Assembly (NCBI RefSeq): GCF_024198175.1
Contig: NZ_JAJVKV010000024.1
Location: 1-64,000 of the forward strand
Source: Pyxidicoccus xibeiensis
GTDB taxonomy: Bacteria > Myxococcota > Myxococcia > Myxococcales > Myxococcaceae
DNA: 64,000 nucleotides
Reading direction: 5' to 3'
In this document: one piece after another, positions 20,201-32,200 of the stretch
Layout of the letters: the number at the start of each line of letters is the position of its first letter
Position numbering within the stretch: position 1 is the first letter of the stretch
The notes under the pieces: model-generated
What the model was told of the DNA's origin: nothing
Database searches by the model: none
What the model saw: the letters and a program-made list of their open reading frames with translations, nothing else
Program-made: the position numbers and the translations under genes

Positions 20201-23200
20201 GCGCTGAACGGCCTGGCCTGCCACGGAGGGGAAGGTGGTGCGCAGCGATTCGTGGCGGCGCACCAGCTCGGCGAAGGCCCTCTCCAGGGCGGAGGCATCC
20301 ACCTCGCCATGCAGCCGAAGCGCGACGGGAACATTGTAGGTCGAGCTGCCCGGCTCGAGTTGATCGAGGAACCAGAGTCGCTGCTGGGCGAAGGACAGGG
20401 GCAGTGACCCGGAGCGGTCCGCCACGGTGATGGGCGGGAGCTGGAGTCCGTTCCCCTCCTGGACAGCGGCGTCCACGCGAGAGGCCAGTGCCGCGAGCGT
20501 CGGCGCCTCGAAGAGCTCACGCAGGGCCAGCTCCACGCCGAAGGCAGCGCGGACGCGTGAGAGCAACTGCGTGGCCAGCAGCGAGTGACCACCCAGGTCG
20601 AAGAAGTCCTCGTGCAGGCCGACGCGCTCCACATGGAGCACCTCGGACCAGATGCCGGTGAGGAGCTCTTCGGTCGGGCTGAGGAGCGTGGAGGAATCTC
20701 CATCCTCGGAGACGGAGCGCTCGGGGACTGGGAGGGCCTTGCGGTCGACCTTGTCGCTGGAGGAGAGGGGGAAGCGCTCCATGGAGACGAATGCGGAAGG
20801 CACCATGTAGTCCGGCAGCCGCTGCTGCAGGAAGGTGCGCAGGGTGGGCGCGTCGACGGACTGGCCCTCGTGAGGGACGAGGTACGCAACGAGACGCGGC
20901 TCGCCCGCGACGTCCTCGCGCAGCATGGCGACGGACTGGGAGACGGCGGGGTGGGAGTCGAGGAGAGACTCGACTTCGCCCAGCTCGATGCGGAAGCCAC
21001 GCAGCTTCACCTGGGAGTCAGCGCGGCCGAGGAACTCGAGGGTGCCGTCCTTGAGCCAGCGGACGCGGTCGCCGGTGCGGTAGAGGCGAGCGCCAGGGGT
21101 GGTACTGAAGGCATTGGGGACGAAGCGCTCGGCGGTGAGCTCCGGGCGGCCGAGGTAGGCGCGGGCGAGGCCGGGGCCACCGACGAGCAACTCACCAGGA
21201 ATGCCGACGGGGACGGGAAGCAGGCGCGAGTCGAGGACGTACACCTGGACGCCGGGAAGGGGCCGGCCGATGGAGGGACGCTCTGCGGAGACGGCGTCGC
21301 TGACGGTGGCGCAGACGGCGACTTCGGTGGGGCCGTAGGCGTTGAGGAAGCGACGGCCCGGACTCCAGCGGCGGACCAGCTCGGGCGAGACGGCCTCACC
21401 GGCGGCGGCCACCGTCTGGAGGGAAGGCAGGCCCTCGGGGGCGAGGCGCGCGAGGGTGGAGGGCGTGAGGGTGACGGTGGTGACGGCCTCACGCGACAGC
21501 AGCGAGTGCAGCGGCTCGCCCGGCAGCAGCGAGTCGGAGTCGGCCAGCAGGAGGCGAGCGCCGGAGAGCAGGGCGGAGAAGGCTTCCCACACGGAGGCGT
21601 CGAAGCCAGGAGCGGCGAACTGCAGGGCAGTGCGGCCGGGGCCCAGGTGCAGCAACTCGGAGGCGGCGCGAGCGGTGTTGCACAGGCCGCGGTGCGTCAG
21701 CAGCGTGCCCTTGGGCCGGCCCGTGGAGCCGGACGTGTAGATGACGTACGCCAGATGCTCGGGACCCACTGCCACACGCGGAGCCTCCGTGGATTCACGG
21801 GCAATGGCCTCGGCCTCGGAGTCGACGCACACCAGCAGCTCGCCACGCGAGGGCAGCTCGTCAGCCAAGTGCTCCCAGGTGAGCAGCACGGGAGGCGCCG
21901 CATCCTGGAGCATGAAGGCCAGTCGCTCGCGAGGCAGCGCCGGGTCCAACGGCAGCCACGCGCCACCGGCCTTGAGGACACCCAGCAACGAGACGACGAA
22001 GTCGAGCGAGCGTCCCAGGCACAGCGCCACGCGCATGTCCGGGCCGACGCCACGAGCCTGGAGGTAACGGGCAAGCTGGTTGGCGCGCGAGTCGAGCTGC
22101 CGGTAGGTGAGGTGCGAGTCACCGAAGGAGACGGCGACAGCGTCCGGAGTGCGCGAGGCCTGGGCCGCGAAGAGGACATGGGCGACAGCAGCTTCAGGCG
22201 CCACGGGCCCGGTGCTCCACTCGCGCAGCACGGCCTGCTGCTCCGCCTCGGTGAGCAGGGGCAGCGAGTGCAGAGACGCGTCAGGCCGCGCCACCGCGGC
22301 CTCCAGCAGGGTGCGCAGGTGGCCGAACATGCGGCCAATCGTCTCGGCCTCGAAGAGCTCGGTGCTGTACTCGCAAAGCCAGGCGAGTCCCTCGGGGGCC
22401 TCGGAGACGGCGAGCGTCATGTCGAAGCGGGCGACGCCGGTGCTGCCCTCCAATCCGCTGAGGGCCAGGCCGGGCACTTCCAGGCGAGAGGTGGGCGCGT
22501 TCTGCAGCACCAGCTTCACCTGGAAGAGGGGCGCATGGCCCAGGCTGCGCTCGGGGTTGAGGGCCTTGACCAGCTCCTCGAAGGGCAAATCCTGCCGTGC
22601 GTAGGCGCCCAGGGTGGTGCGGCGCACCTGGGCCAGCAGGGCACGGAAGCTGGAGGCTTCACTCAAGCGCGAGCGCAGCACCAGCTGGTTGACGAAGAAG
22701 CCGATGAGGCCCTCCGTCTCGGAGCGGTTGCGGTTGGCGATGTCGGTGCCGACGACGATGTCGTCCTGGCCGGAGTAGCGGGCCATGAGCAGCTGGAAGG
22801 CGGCCAGCAGCGTCATGAAAGGAGTGACACCCTCGCGCTGGCTGAAGGCACGCACAGCGGCGGCGACTTCGGGCGGGAAGGTAGTGGTGAGCGAAGCGCC
22901 CTTGAAGGAGCGCACGGCCGGACGCGGGAAGTCCGTGGGCAGCTCCAGCACCGCCGGAGCCCCGGTGAGCTGCTCTCTCCACCAGTCGAGCTGGGACTCG
23001 AGCACCTCACCCTGCAGCCACTGCTGCTGCCAGGCCGCGTAGTCGGCGTACTGCACCGCCAGCTCGGGCAGCGGAGAGTCCTGACCCTCGCGGAAGGCCG
23101 CGTAGAGGGCCGCCATCTCTCGCACCAGCACGCCCACGGACCAGCCGTCGGAGACGATGTGGTGCATCGTCAGCAGCAGGACGTGCTCCTCGTCACCCAG

Positions 23201-26200
23201 GCGAACCAGCGAGGTGCGGAGCAGCGGGCCCTCGACGAGTGAGAAGGGCTTGCGAGCCTCCTCGGCGGCGAGCCGTCGCGCCTCGACCTCACGCTCGGGC
23301 GCGGGCAGCGAGGACAGGTCCACGCACGGCAGCGGCAGCGGGCCCGGAGCAGCGATGCGCTGCACGGCCTGGCCGGCCTCGGCGGGGAAGGTGGTGCGCA
23401 GCGACTCGTGACGGCGCACCAGCTCGGCGAACGCCCTCTCCAGGGCGGAGGCATCCAGAGCCCCTTCCAGCCGCAGGGCCGTGGGGACGTTGTACGTCGC
23501 ATTGCCCGGCTCGAGCTGATCCAGGAACCACAGGCGCTGCTGCGCGAAGGACAGCGGCAGTCGCTCGGAGCGGTTCGCCGCGACGAGCGGCGGAGCCACC
23601 ACGCCGCGCTCGGCCGACGCGCGCGCCAGCCGCTCCGCCATCTTCTCCACCGTGGGGGCGTCGAAGATGTCCGCCAGCGGCAGCTCCACGCCGAAGACGG
23701 AGCGGAGCCGCGACACGAGCTGCGTGGCCAGCAGTGAATGGCCTCCCAGCTCGAAGAAGTCATCGCGCAGCCCCACGCGCTCCACGTGGAGGATGTCCGC
23801 CCAGATGCCGGCCAGCAGCTCCTCGTTCGGAGTGCGAGGCGCGACGAAGGACGCCTCGTCCGCCCCGGCCTCCGGCGCGGGCAGGGCCTGCTTGTCCACC
23901 TTGCCGTTGGGCGTCAGCGGCAGCGCGTCCAGCAGGACGAAGGCCGACGGCACCAGGTGCTCGGGCAGCGACTTCTCCAGGTGACGGCGCAGCTCCGCCA
24001 CCGTGGCCTGCTCGGAGCGGGCCACGACGTAGGCCACCAGGCGCTTGTCGCCCGCCACGTCCTCGCGCGCCACCACCACGGCCTCGGCGACGGCGGGGAA
24101 GCGCAGCAGCTCGGCCTCCACCTCACCCGGCTCGATGCGGAAGCCGCGGATCTTCACCTGCTCATCCAGGCGGCCCAGGTAGTCCAGCCGTCCGTCCGCC
24201 CCGTACACCGCGCGGTCACCCGTGCGGTACAGGCGGGCTCCCGGCTTCGGGCTGAACGCATCCGGCACGAAGCGCTCCGCCGTCAGCTCCGGACGGCCCA
24301 GGTAGCCCCGGCCCACGCCATCGCCGCCGACGTACAGCTCGCCCGGTACGCCCACGGGCACCGGCTCGCCACGCGCGTCCAGCACGTACAGCCGCGTGTT
24401 GGCGATGGGCCGGCCGATGGACACCGCGCCGTCGATGCTCTCCTCCGCACCCACCTCGTGGATGCAGCAGCCCACCACCGTCTCGGTGGGGCCGTACTCG
24501 TTGATGAGGCGCGTGGCGGGCGCATGCTCGCGCCACGGGCGGATCGCCTCCGCCGTGAGCGCCTCACCGCCAATGACGAGCGCCCGGGCCCGGCCCGCCA
24601 GCTCCTCGGGCCGCAGCTGCTCGGCCAGCAGCTTCAAGTGCGTGGGCGTCAGCTTCACCAGGCTGAAGTCCCTGCCCGCTCGCAGCGCCTCCGCGAGCGC
24701 CGACACCGCGTCGTCCTCACGGGCCAGCACCACCGGCCGGCCCGCCACCAGCGGCGCCAGCAAGCTCGTCACCGTCAGGTCGAACGACACGGACGAGTGC
24801 ACCGGAGCGCCCTGGCCCTCCGCGACGCGGTACGCCTCCAGGCACCACGCCAGGTAGTTCACCACGCCCCGGTGCGGCAGCATCGCGCCCTTGGGACGGC
24901 CGGTGGAGCCGGACGTGTAGATGACGTAGGCCAGGCACTCGCCGTGCACGCCTGTCTCCGGCGCGTGCGTGGGCAGCTTCGACAGCGCCGCCTCCTCGGA
25001 GTCCAGGCACACCAGCAGCTCACCCTGCGACGGCAGCAGGTCCGCCAGCGCCTCGCGCGTCACCAGCACGGGCACGCCCGCGTCCCTCGCGAGGAAGGCG
25101 AGCCGCTCCGCCGGATAGGTCGCATCCATGGGCACATAGGCGCCGCCGGCCTTGAGGATGCCCAGCAGGCCCACCACCAGCTCCACGGAGCGCTCCAGGA
25201 ACAGGCCCACCCGGACCTCGGGCCCCACGCCCAGCGTGCGCAGGTGCCACGCGAGCTGGTTGGCGCGCCGCTCCAGCTCACCGAAGGTGAGGGTGCGCTC
25301 TCCCGCCACCACCGCAACGGCCTCGGGAGTCCGCGCCGCCGCCTGACTGAACAGGGAGTGGACCGTCGCCTCCTCGGAGTACGGCGCCTCGGTGCGGTTC
25401 CACTCCACCACGAGCTGCCGGCGCTCCTCCGCGCCCAGCAGCGGCAGCTCACCCACGCGCGCGTCGGGCCGGGCCAGCAGGCCCTCCAGCAGGTTGCGCC
25501 AGTGCCCCAGCAGGCGCTCCACGGTGCCCGCGTCCAGCCGCGGCTGCTCGTAGGACACCTGGAAGGTGAGCTGCGCGGTGGGGATGACGTTGACGCTGAG
25601 CGGGTACGTGGTGCGCTCGATGAAGCGCACGCCGCGCACGTCCACGCCGCTGGCCCGCTCCTGCACCCAGGCGTCCACCGGGTAGTTCTCGAAGACGAGC
25701 AGGCTCTCGAAGAGCGGCTGTCCGCGAGGCACCTGGCTCCAGCCCTGCACCTCCACCAGCGGGCTGTGCTCGTGCTGGCGCACCTCCACCTGCGAGGACT
25801 GGAGTCCGCGCAGCCACGTCATCGCCGGCGCGTCGGCCGGCAGGCGCACGCGCACGGGCAGCGAGTTGATGAACAACCCCATCATCGCTTCGATGCCCGG
25901 CAGCTCCGGCGGACGGCCCGAGACGGTGGCGCCGAAGACGACGTCGTCCACCCCCGCGTGGCGGCCCAGCAGCAGGGCGAAGGTGCCCTGCAGCAGCGTG
26001 TTGAGGGTGAGCTGGTGCTCGCGCGCCAGCTCCTGCAGGGCCGAGGACGTGGTCGCCGACAGCACCAGGACGTGCTCGCCGCGAGGCAGCGCCTGCTGCG
26101 CGCGCGTCGCCGTCCGCCGCCCGGGAAGCGGCGTGGGCGCCTGGATGCCGGCCAGCGTCTTCCGCCAGAAGGACTCGGAGCGAGGCAGCTCCTGCTTCGC

Positions 26201-29200
26201 CAGCCAGGAGATGTACTCCCCGTAGCGAGGCGCCGGGGGGGCCTGGGGTGCGTGGCCGCGGTGCAGGGCGTCGTAGGCGGAGAAGAGGTCCCGGAAGAAG
26301 AGGCCCAGGCTCCACCCGTCGAGCAGCATGTGGTGGAAGCTCCAGACGAAGCGGTGGACACCGCCCTCCAGCTTCAGCGCCATCACCCGCATGAGCGGAG
26401 GCCGCGACACGTCGAAGCCGCGCGTCCGGTCCTCCTCGAAGAACGCGTCCAGTCGCTGCTGCACGGCATCGGCCGGCAGCGCGCTCCAGTCCTGCTCGCT
26501 CCAGGGGACGTCGGGGCGCGCGTGCACCACCTGGAGCGCCTTCGGCAGCCCCTGCCAGCGGAAGGAGGAGCGCAGCGCGGAGTGTCGCGCCACGACCCAC
26601 TCCCAGGCCCGTCGCAGCACGGGCAGCTCCAGCGGCGAGTGCACCGTCCAGGTGAGCTGCTGCAGGTACTCACCCGAGCCCGTGGCGAGCAGCGTGTGGA
26701 AGAGCATGCCCTGCTGCAACGGGGCCAGCGGGTAGAGCTCCTCCACGTCACCCGCGTCGGAGAGCAGTGCCTGGAGGACGGGCGCCTCCAGTCGGGCCAG
26801 CGGGAAGTCCCCCGTCGACCGGCGGCGCGCATCGTCACTGGCCCGCGAGGCGATGACGGCCCGCAGCGCCTCCAGGGTGCCACGCGCGATGGCCTCCACG
26901 GTGGCGCGCGAGAGTGCGCCCTCGCGGTACGTCCATGCCACCTCGAGCTGGCCTCCGCGCACCTGGCCATTCACCTCGAGCAGGTGCGCCCGGGCGGAGC
27001 TGTCCTCGGAGGGCGGCAGCGGCTCGGGCGCCAGGCGCAGGAGCTGCGAGCGGACGGCCGACGCGTCCACCGTGCCCACGTAGTTGAAGAGGACGGAGGC
27101 CCCCGGCGCGGCCTTCAGCGCCGCGCGCGCCTCCGGGCGTCCCAGGTAGCGCAGCAGCCCGTAGCCCAGGCCCTGTCCTGGCACGTCGCGCCGGGCATCA
27201 CGCACCGCGCGCACGGCCTCGCCAGGGCTCGCCCCGGAGGACACCTCCAGCACCAGCGGGTGCAGGGCGGTGAACCAGCCCACCGTGCGGGAGAGGTCCA
27301 CGTCCGCGAAGACGTCCTCGCGTCCATGCCCCTCCAGGTCCACGCGCAGCCGGCCATGGCCGCTCCAGCGCGACAGCGCCTGCGCCACCGCGGCCAGCAG
27401 CACCTCGTCGATACGGGCCCGGTAAGCCGTGGGCACCTCGGCCAGCAGCAGGGCCGTCTCACCCGCGTCCAGCCCCACCCGCACCTCGTGGGCGGCTCCG
27501 GTCGCCGCGCCCGCGGTGGGCAGCGCGGGCACCGGGCGCAGGGCCAGCTCCTTCCACACGGGCAGCTCTGCTTCCACCTCGGGCGTGAGCGCGCGCTCCG
27601 CCATCCGCCGCGCCCACTCCTGGAAGGAGGTCGTCTTCGGAGGCAGCGCCACGGCCTCACCACGCGCGAGCCGGCCGAGCGTCGTCTCCAGGTCCTCCAG
27701 CAGCGCGCGCCACGACACCGCGTCCACGCCCAGGTGATGCACGGCAATCAACAGGCGACCGCTGCGTCCCGCGCCGCGCTCCACCCATGCGGCGCGCAGC
27801 AACAGGCCCTCGTCCAGGCGCAGGCTGGCCTCCAGCTCATGGGCCAGCGCCGCCAGGGCGGACGCATGCTGCTCGGGCGCCAACGTGGCCAGCGACTCCC
27901 GGCGCAGGTACACCGGCGCCTCCGGGGCCGCGTTCGTCTGCTCCCAGCCCGCGTCGCCACGCACCAGCCGCAGCCGCAGCGCATCGTGGTGCTCGACGAG
28001 CGCCCGCAGCGCCTGCTCCAGGTGCTCGGGGGACGTCGCCCCGTCCAGCTCCAGCAGCACCGTCTGCGTGAAGCGCTCGGGAGCGGCCAGCCCGCGCGCG
28101 AGGAAGTCGTGCTGGATGGGCGTCAGCGGCACGGGGCCGCTCACGGGGCCCTGGGGGGCCTGCCGTCCCTCCAGCGCGCCGACGACCTCGGCCAGGGCGG
28201 CCACCGTCGGGCGCTCGAAGAGCTGCCGCGGGCTGAGCGCGAGCCCGGCCTGCCGCGCGCGCGCCACCACCTGGAGGCTGACGATGGAGTCGCCGCCCAG
28301 CTCGAAGAAGTCATCGTGCAGGCCGACGCGCTCCACGCCGAGGACCTGCGCCCAGATGGCCGCGAGCTGCGTCTCCAGCGCCGTCCTCGGGGCGGCATAC
28401 GCGCGGTCCTCGTCCTGCTTGCGCGTGCGCGGCGCCGGGAGCGCCTTGCGGTCCACCTTGCCGCTCGGCGTGAGCGGCAGCGTGTCGAGCACCACGAAGG
28501 CCGCCGGCACCATGTACTCGGGCAGCACGTCGCGCAGCATGCCGCGCAGCTCGCCCGCATCCGCGGCCTGTCCCTCGCGCGGCACCACGTACGCCACCAG
28601 GTGCGTGCGTCCACCCTCTTCGCGAGGCACCACCACCGCGCGCGACAGCGCCGGGTGACGGGCCAGCACGGCCTCGATCTCCTCCAGTTCGATGCGGAAG
28701 CCGCGCAGCTTCACCTGGAAGTCGGCGCGGCCGAGGTACTCCAGCCGTCCATCCGCGAGGTACCGCGCGCGGTCTCCGGTCCGGTACATGCGCCCGCCCG
28801 GCGCCGGGGAGAACGGGTCCGCCAGGAAGCGCTCCGCCGTGAGGTCCGGCCGCGCGAGGTAGCCGCGCGCCAGGCCGTCACCGGAGAGGTACAGCTCGCC
28901 CGCAACGCCGACGGGCACGGGCGCCAGGTGCGCGTCCAGCACGTAGGCGCGCATGTTGGACACGGGGCGGCCGATGGGCACGGTGACGCCGGAGCCCTCC
29001 GACGGGTACACCGCGAAGGTGGCGTCGATGGTCGTCTCGGTGGGGCCGTAGAGGTTGACCACGCGAGCTTCGGGGAAGAGCGCCCCGGCGCGCCGCGCCA
29101 GCTCCACGGGCAGCGCCTCGCCGCCGCAGAAGAGCCAGCGGACGCTGTCCACCCGCCGGCCCCGCGCGAGGTCCACCAGGGCCCCCAGCATCGAGGGCAC

Positions 29201-32200
29201 CACCTGCAGCAAGGTGATGCGGTGCTGGAGCAGCTCGTCCAGCAGGATGTCCGCGTCCTGGTGGGCCGTGGGCGAGGCCATGACCAGGCAGCCGCCCGTC
29301 ATGAGCGGCGCCCAGCACTCCCACACGGAGGCATCGAAGCCGAGCGACGTCTTCTGCAGCAGCCTGTCCTCCGCGCCGAGTCCGAAGGCGGAGACGATCC
29401 ACGCCATGTGATTGACGATGGCGCCGTGGGAGACGGCCACGCCCTTGGGGCGGCCGGTGGATCCGGACGTGTAGAGGACGTACGCCAGGTGCTCGGGCAG
29501 CACGGCCGCGGGGGACAGCGGAGCGTCCGTGTCGGGCCCCAGGTCCTCCGCCACGTCGAGGCACAGGGTGGTGGGCGCCTGTCGAGGCAGGCGCGAGCGC
29601 AGGGCACTGTGGGTGAGGAGGATGCGCGGGCTGGCGTCCTCCAGGATGTGGCCCAGGCGCTCACGCGGGTAGGACGGGTCCAACGGCACGTACGCGCCAC
29701 CGGAGCGCAGGATGGCGAGCAGCGCCACGGCGGTATCGGTGGAGCGCTCCAGGAACAGGCCCACCCGGACGTCGGGGCCCACGCCAAGCGTCCGCAGCTG
29801 CCGGGCAAGCCGGCCGGAGCGCTGCATCAGCTCGCGGTAGGTGAGCTGCCCCTGCTGGGAGACGACGGCGAGCGCGTCGGGAGTGCGCGCGGCCTGGGCT
29901 TCGACGAGCGCGTGGAGGCCGGCCACGCGAGGCGTCTCGGTGCGGGTGGCGTTCCACTCGACGAGGAGCTGGTGGCGCTCCCCAGCGCTGAGGCAGGCGA
30001 GGTCGGCGAGCTTCTGCTCGGGGCGGGCAGCGAGCCCCTCGAGCAGGGTGCGCCAGTGGCCCAGCAGGCGCTCCAGGGCGGAGGGCTCGAAGCGGTGGGC
30101 GTCACCGGACAGGCGCAGCAGCAGCTCGGCGCCGGGGACCACGACGGCGGTGAGCGGATAGGTGGTGCGCTCGAGGGCACGGACGTCGCCCACCTCCACG
30201 CGCTTCGCGCGCTCGCGGACGGCGGCGTCCACGGGGTAGTTCTCGACGACGAGGAGGGTCTCGAAGAGCGGCGTGCCGCGCGGGACGCCGCTCCAGCCCT
30301 GCACCTGGGACAGGGGGCTGTGCTCCTGCTGGCGCAGCTCGGTCTGCCGGGCCTGGAGGTGCTTCAGCCAGGGGAGGACGGACTGGTGGCCGGGCACGTG
30401 GATGCGCACCGGGAGGGTGTTGATGAAGAGGCCGACCATCTCCTCCACGCCGGGCAGCTCGGCCGGGCGGCCGGACACGGTGGCGCCGAAGACGACGTCG
30501 TCCTGGCCCGCGTAGCGGTTGAGCAGCAGGGCCCAGGCGCCTTGCAGCACGGTGCCCAGGGTGAGCTGGTGCTGACGGACGAGCGCCTGGAGGCCGGTGG
30601 TGGACGCGCGGGAGAGGTGGACCTCGCGCTCATGCAGCACGCGCGCGCCGGTCCGCGTGGAGGCGGGGCTCGCGGCGGGGAGCGGAGTCGGCGAGTCCAC
30701 GCCGGCCAGGGCCTCGCGCCAGAAGCGCTCGGTGCGCCCCGCGTCCTGCTTGCGCAGCCACGCGATGGCGTCGCGGTAGTGCGGTGCCGGAGGCAGCCGG
30801 GGGCTCTCGCCCTGGGAGAAGGCGTCGTAGAGGGCGAAGAGCTCCTGGAAGAGGCGGCCCTGGCTCCAGCCGTCGAGCAGCAGGTGGTGGTGGCTGAAGA
30901 CGAAGCGCCAGGTGCCGTCGCCCAGGCGCATGGCCGTCACGCGCGCGAGTGGCGGGCGTGACAGGTCGAAGCCGCGAGCACGGTCCGCGCGCAGGAACTC
31001 CTCGAGCCGCGCGGTCAGCTCATGAGAGGGAACCTCGCGCCAGTCCAGCTCCTGCCAGGGCAGATCGGCCCGAGGCTGGACGCGCTGGAGCGGCTCGGTG
31101 AGGCCTTCCCAGAAGAAGCCGGTGCGGAGCACTGCGTGGCGTGCCACCAGCCCCTCCCACGCACGGCGGAAGGCGGACAGGTCCAGCGACGTGCCGACAT
31201 GCCACGTGAGCTGCTCGAAGTACTCGCTCTCCGATGGGTCGTGCAGGGCGTGGAAGAGCATGCCCTGCTGCATGGAAGAGAGCGGGTAGAGGTCTTCGAC
31301 GGGAGTGCCCTGGGGCACCAGCCGCGCGAGGGAGTCCGCATCCAGCGAGGCGAGCGGGAAGTCGGTGGGCGTGTAGCGCAGCGAGTCCGGAGAGGCGCGC
31401 AGGGAGACGAGCTGGCGAAGCACGTCGAGGCAGGCGTCAGCGAGGGCCTGGACGCGAGCGGCGGAGTGCAGGTGAGGCGAGTACTTGAAGTCGAGCTGGA
31501 GGCGGCCCTCCAGCACGAGGGCGTTGAGCTCCAGCAGGTGCGAGCGCAGGCCGCCCTCACCCTCGGCGGGGCCAGCGGCCTCGGAGGAGAGCGCGAACAG
31601 GGACGAAGCCGCGGCGGAAGCGTCGAGCTGGCCCAGGTAGTTGAAGGCCACAGGGGCCTGGGGCAGCGCGCGAAGCGCCTCCACGGCGTGCGAGTTGCCC
31701 AGGTAGCGAAGCAGGCCGAAGCCGATGCCACGAAGAGGCAGCGCGCGCAGGCCGTCACGCGCCGAGCGCAGGTGGTCACCCAGCGAAGCGGAAGACGGTA
31801 CCGACAAGCGCACGGGCGCCACGGAGGTGAACCAGCCGACGGTGCGGGACAGGTCCACGTCCGGGAAGACGGCCTCACGGCCATGGCCTTCCACATCGAC
31901 GAGGAGGGAGGACAGGCCGAAGCAGCGGGAGACGGCGACGCCGAGCGAGGCCAGCAGCAGCTCATCCGGCCGGGCACGCCATGCAGTCGCGGCGTCCTGG
32001 AGAAGCAGGCGTGTGGTGTCGGCCTCCAGGGAGACGGCGAGACTGCGCGCGGAAGCAACGGAGTTGGTGCCGGAAGAATCAGTGGGGAAGGCGGGAGGAG
32101 GAGGCGAAGCCAGCCCTGTCCAAAGCGCCAACTCCCGCTCCATTTCGTTGGAGCGGGCATGGGCCTGGAGGCGCTCGGCCCAGGACTTCAGGGAGGAGGA

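Noticed and set aside
23738..30961. Plus-strand open frame of about 2,400 codons
   Set aside because: Same antisense effect; no start context and no recognisable protein family.
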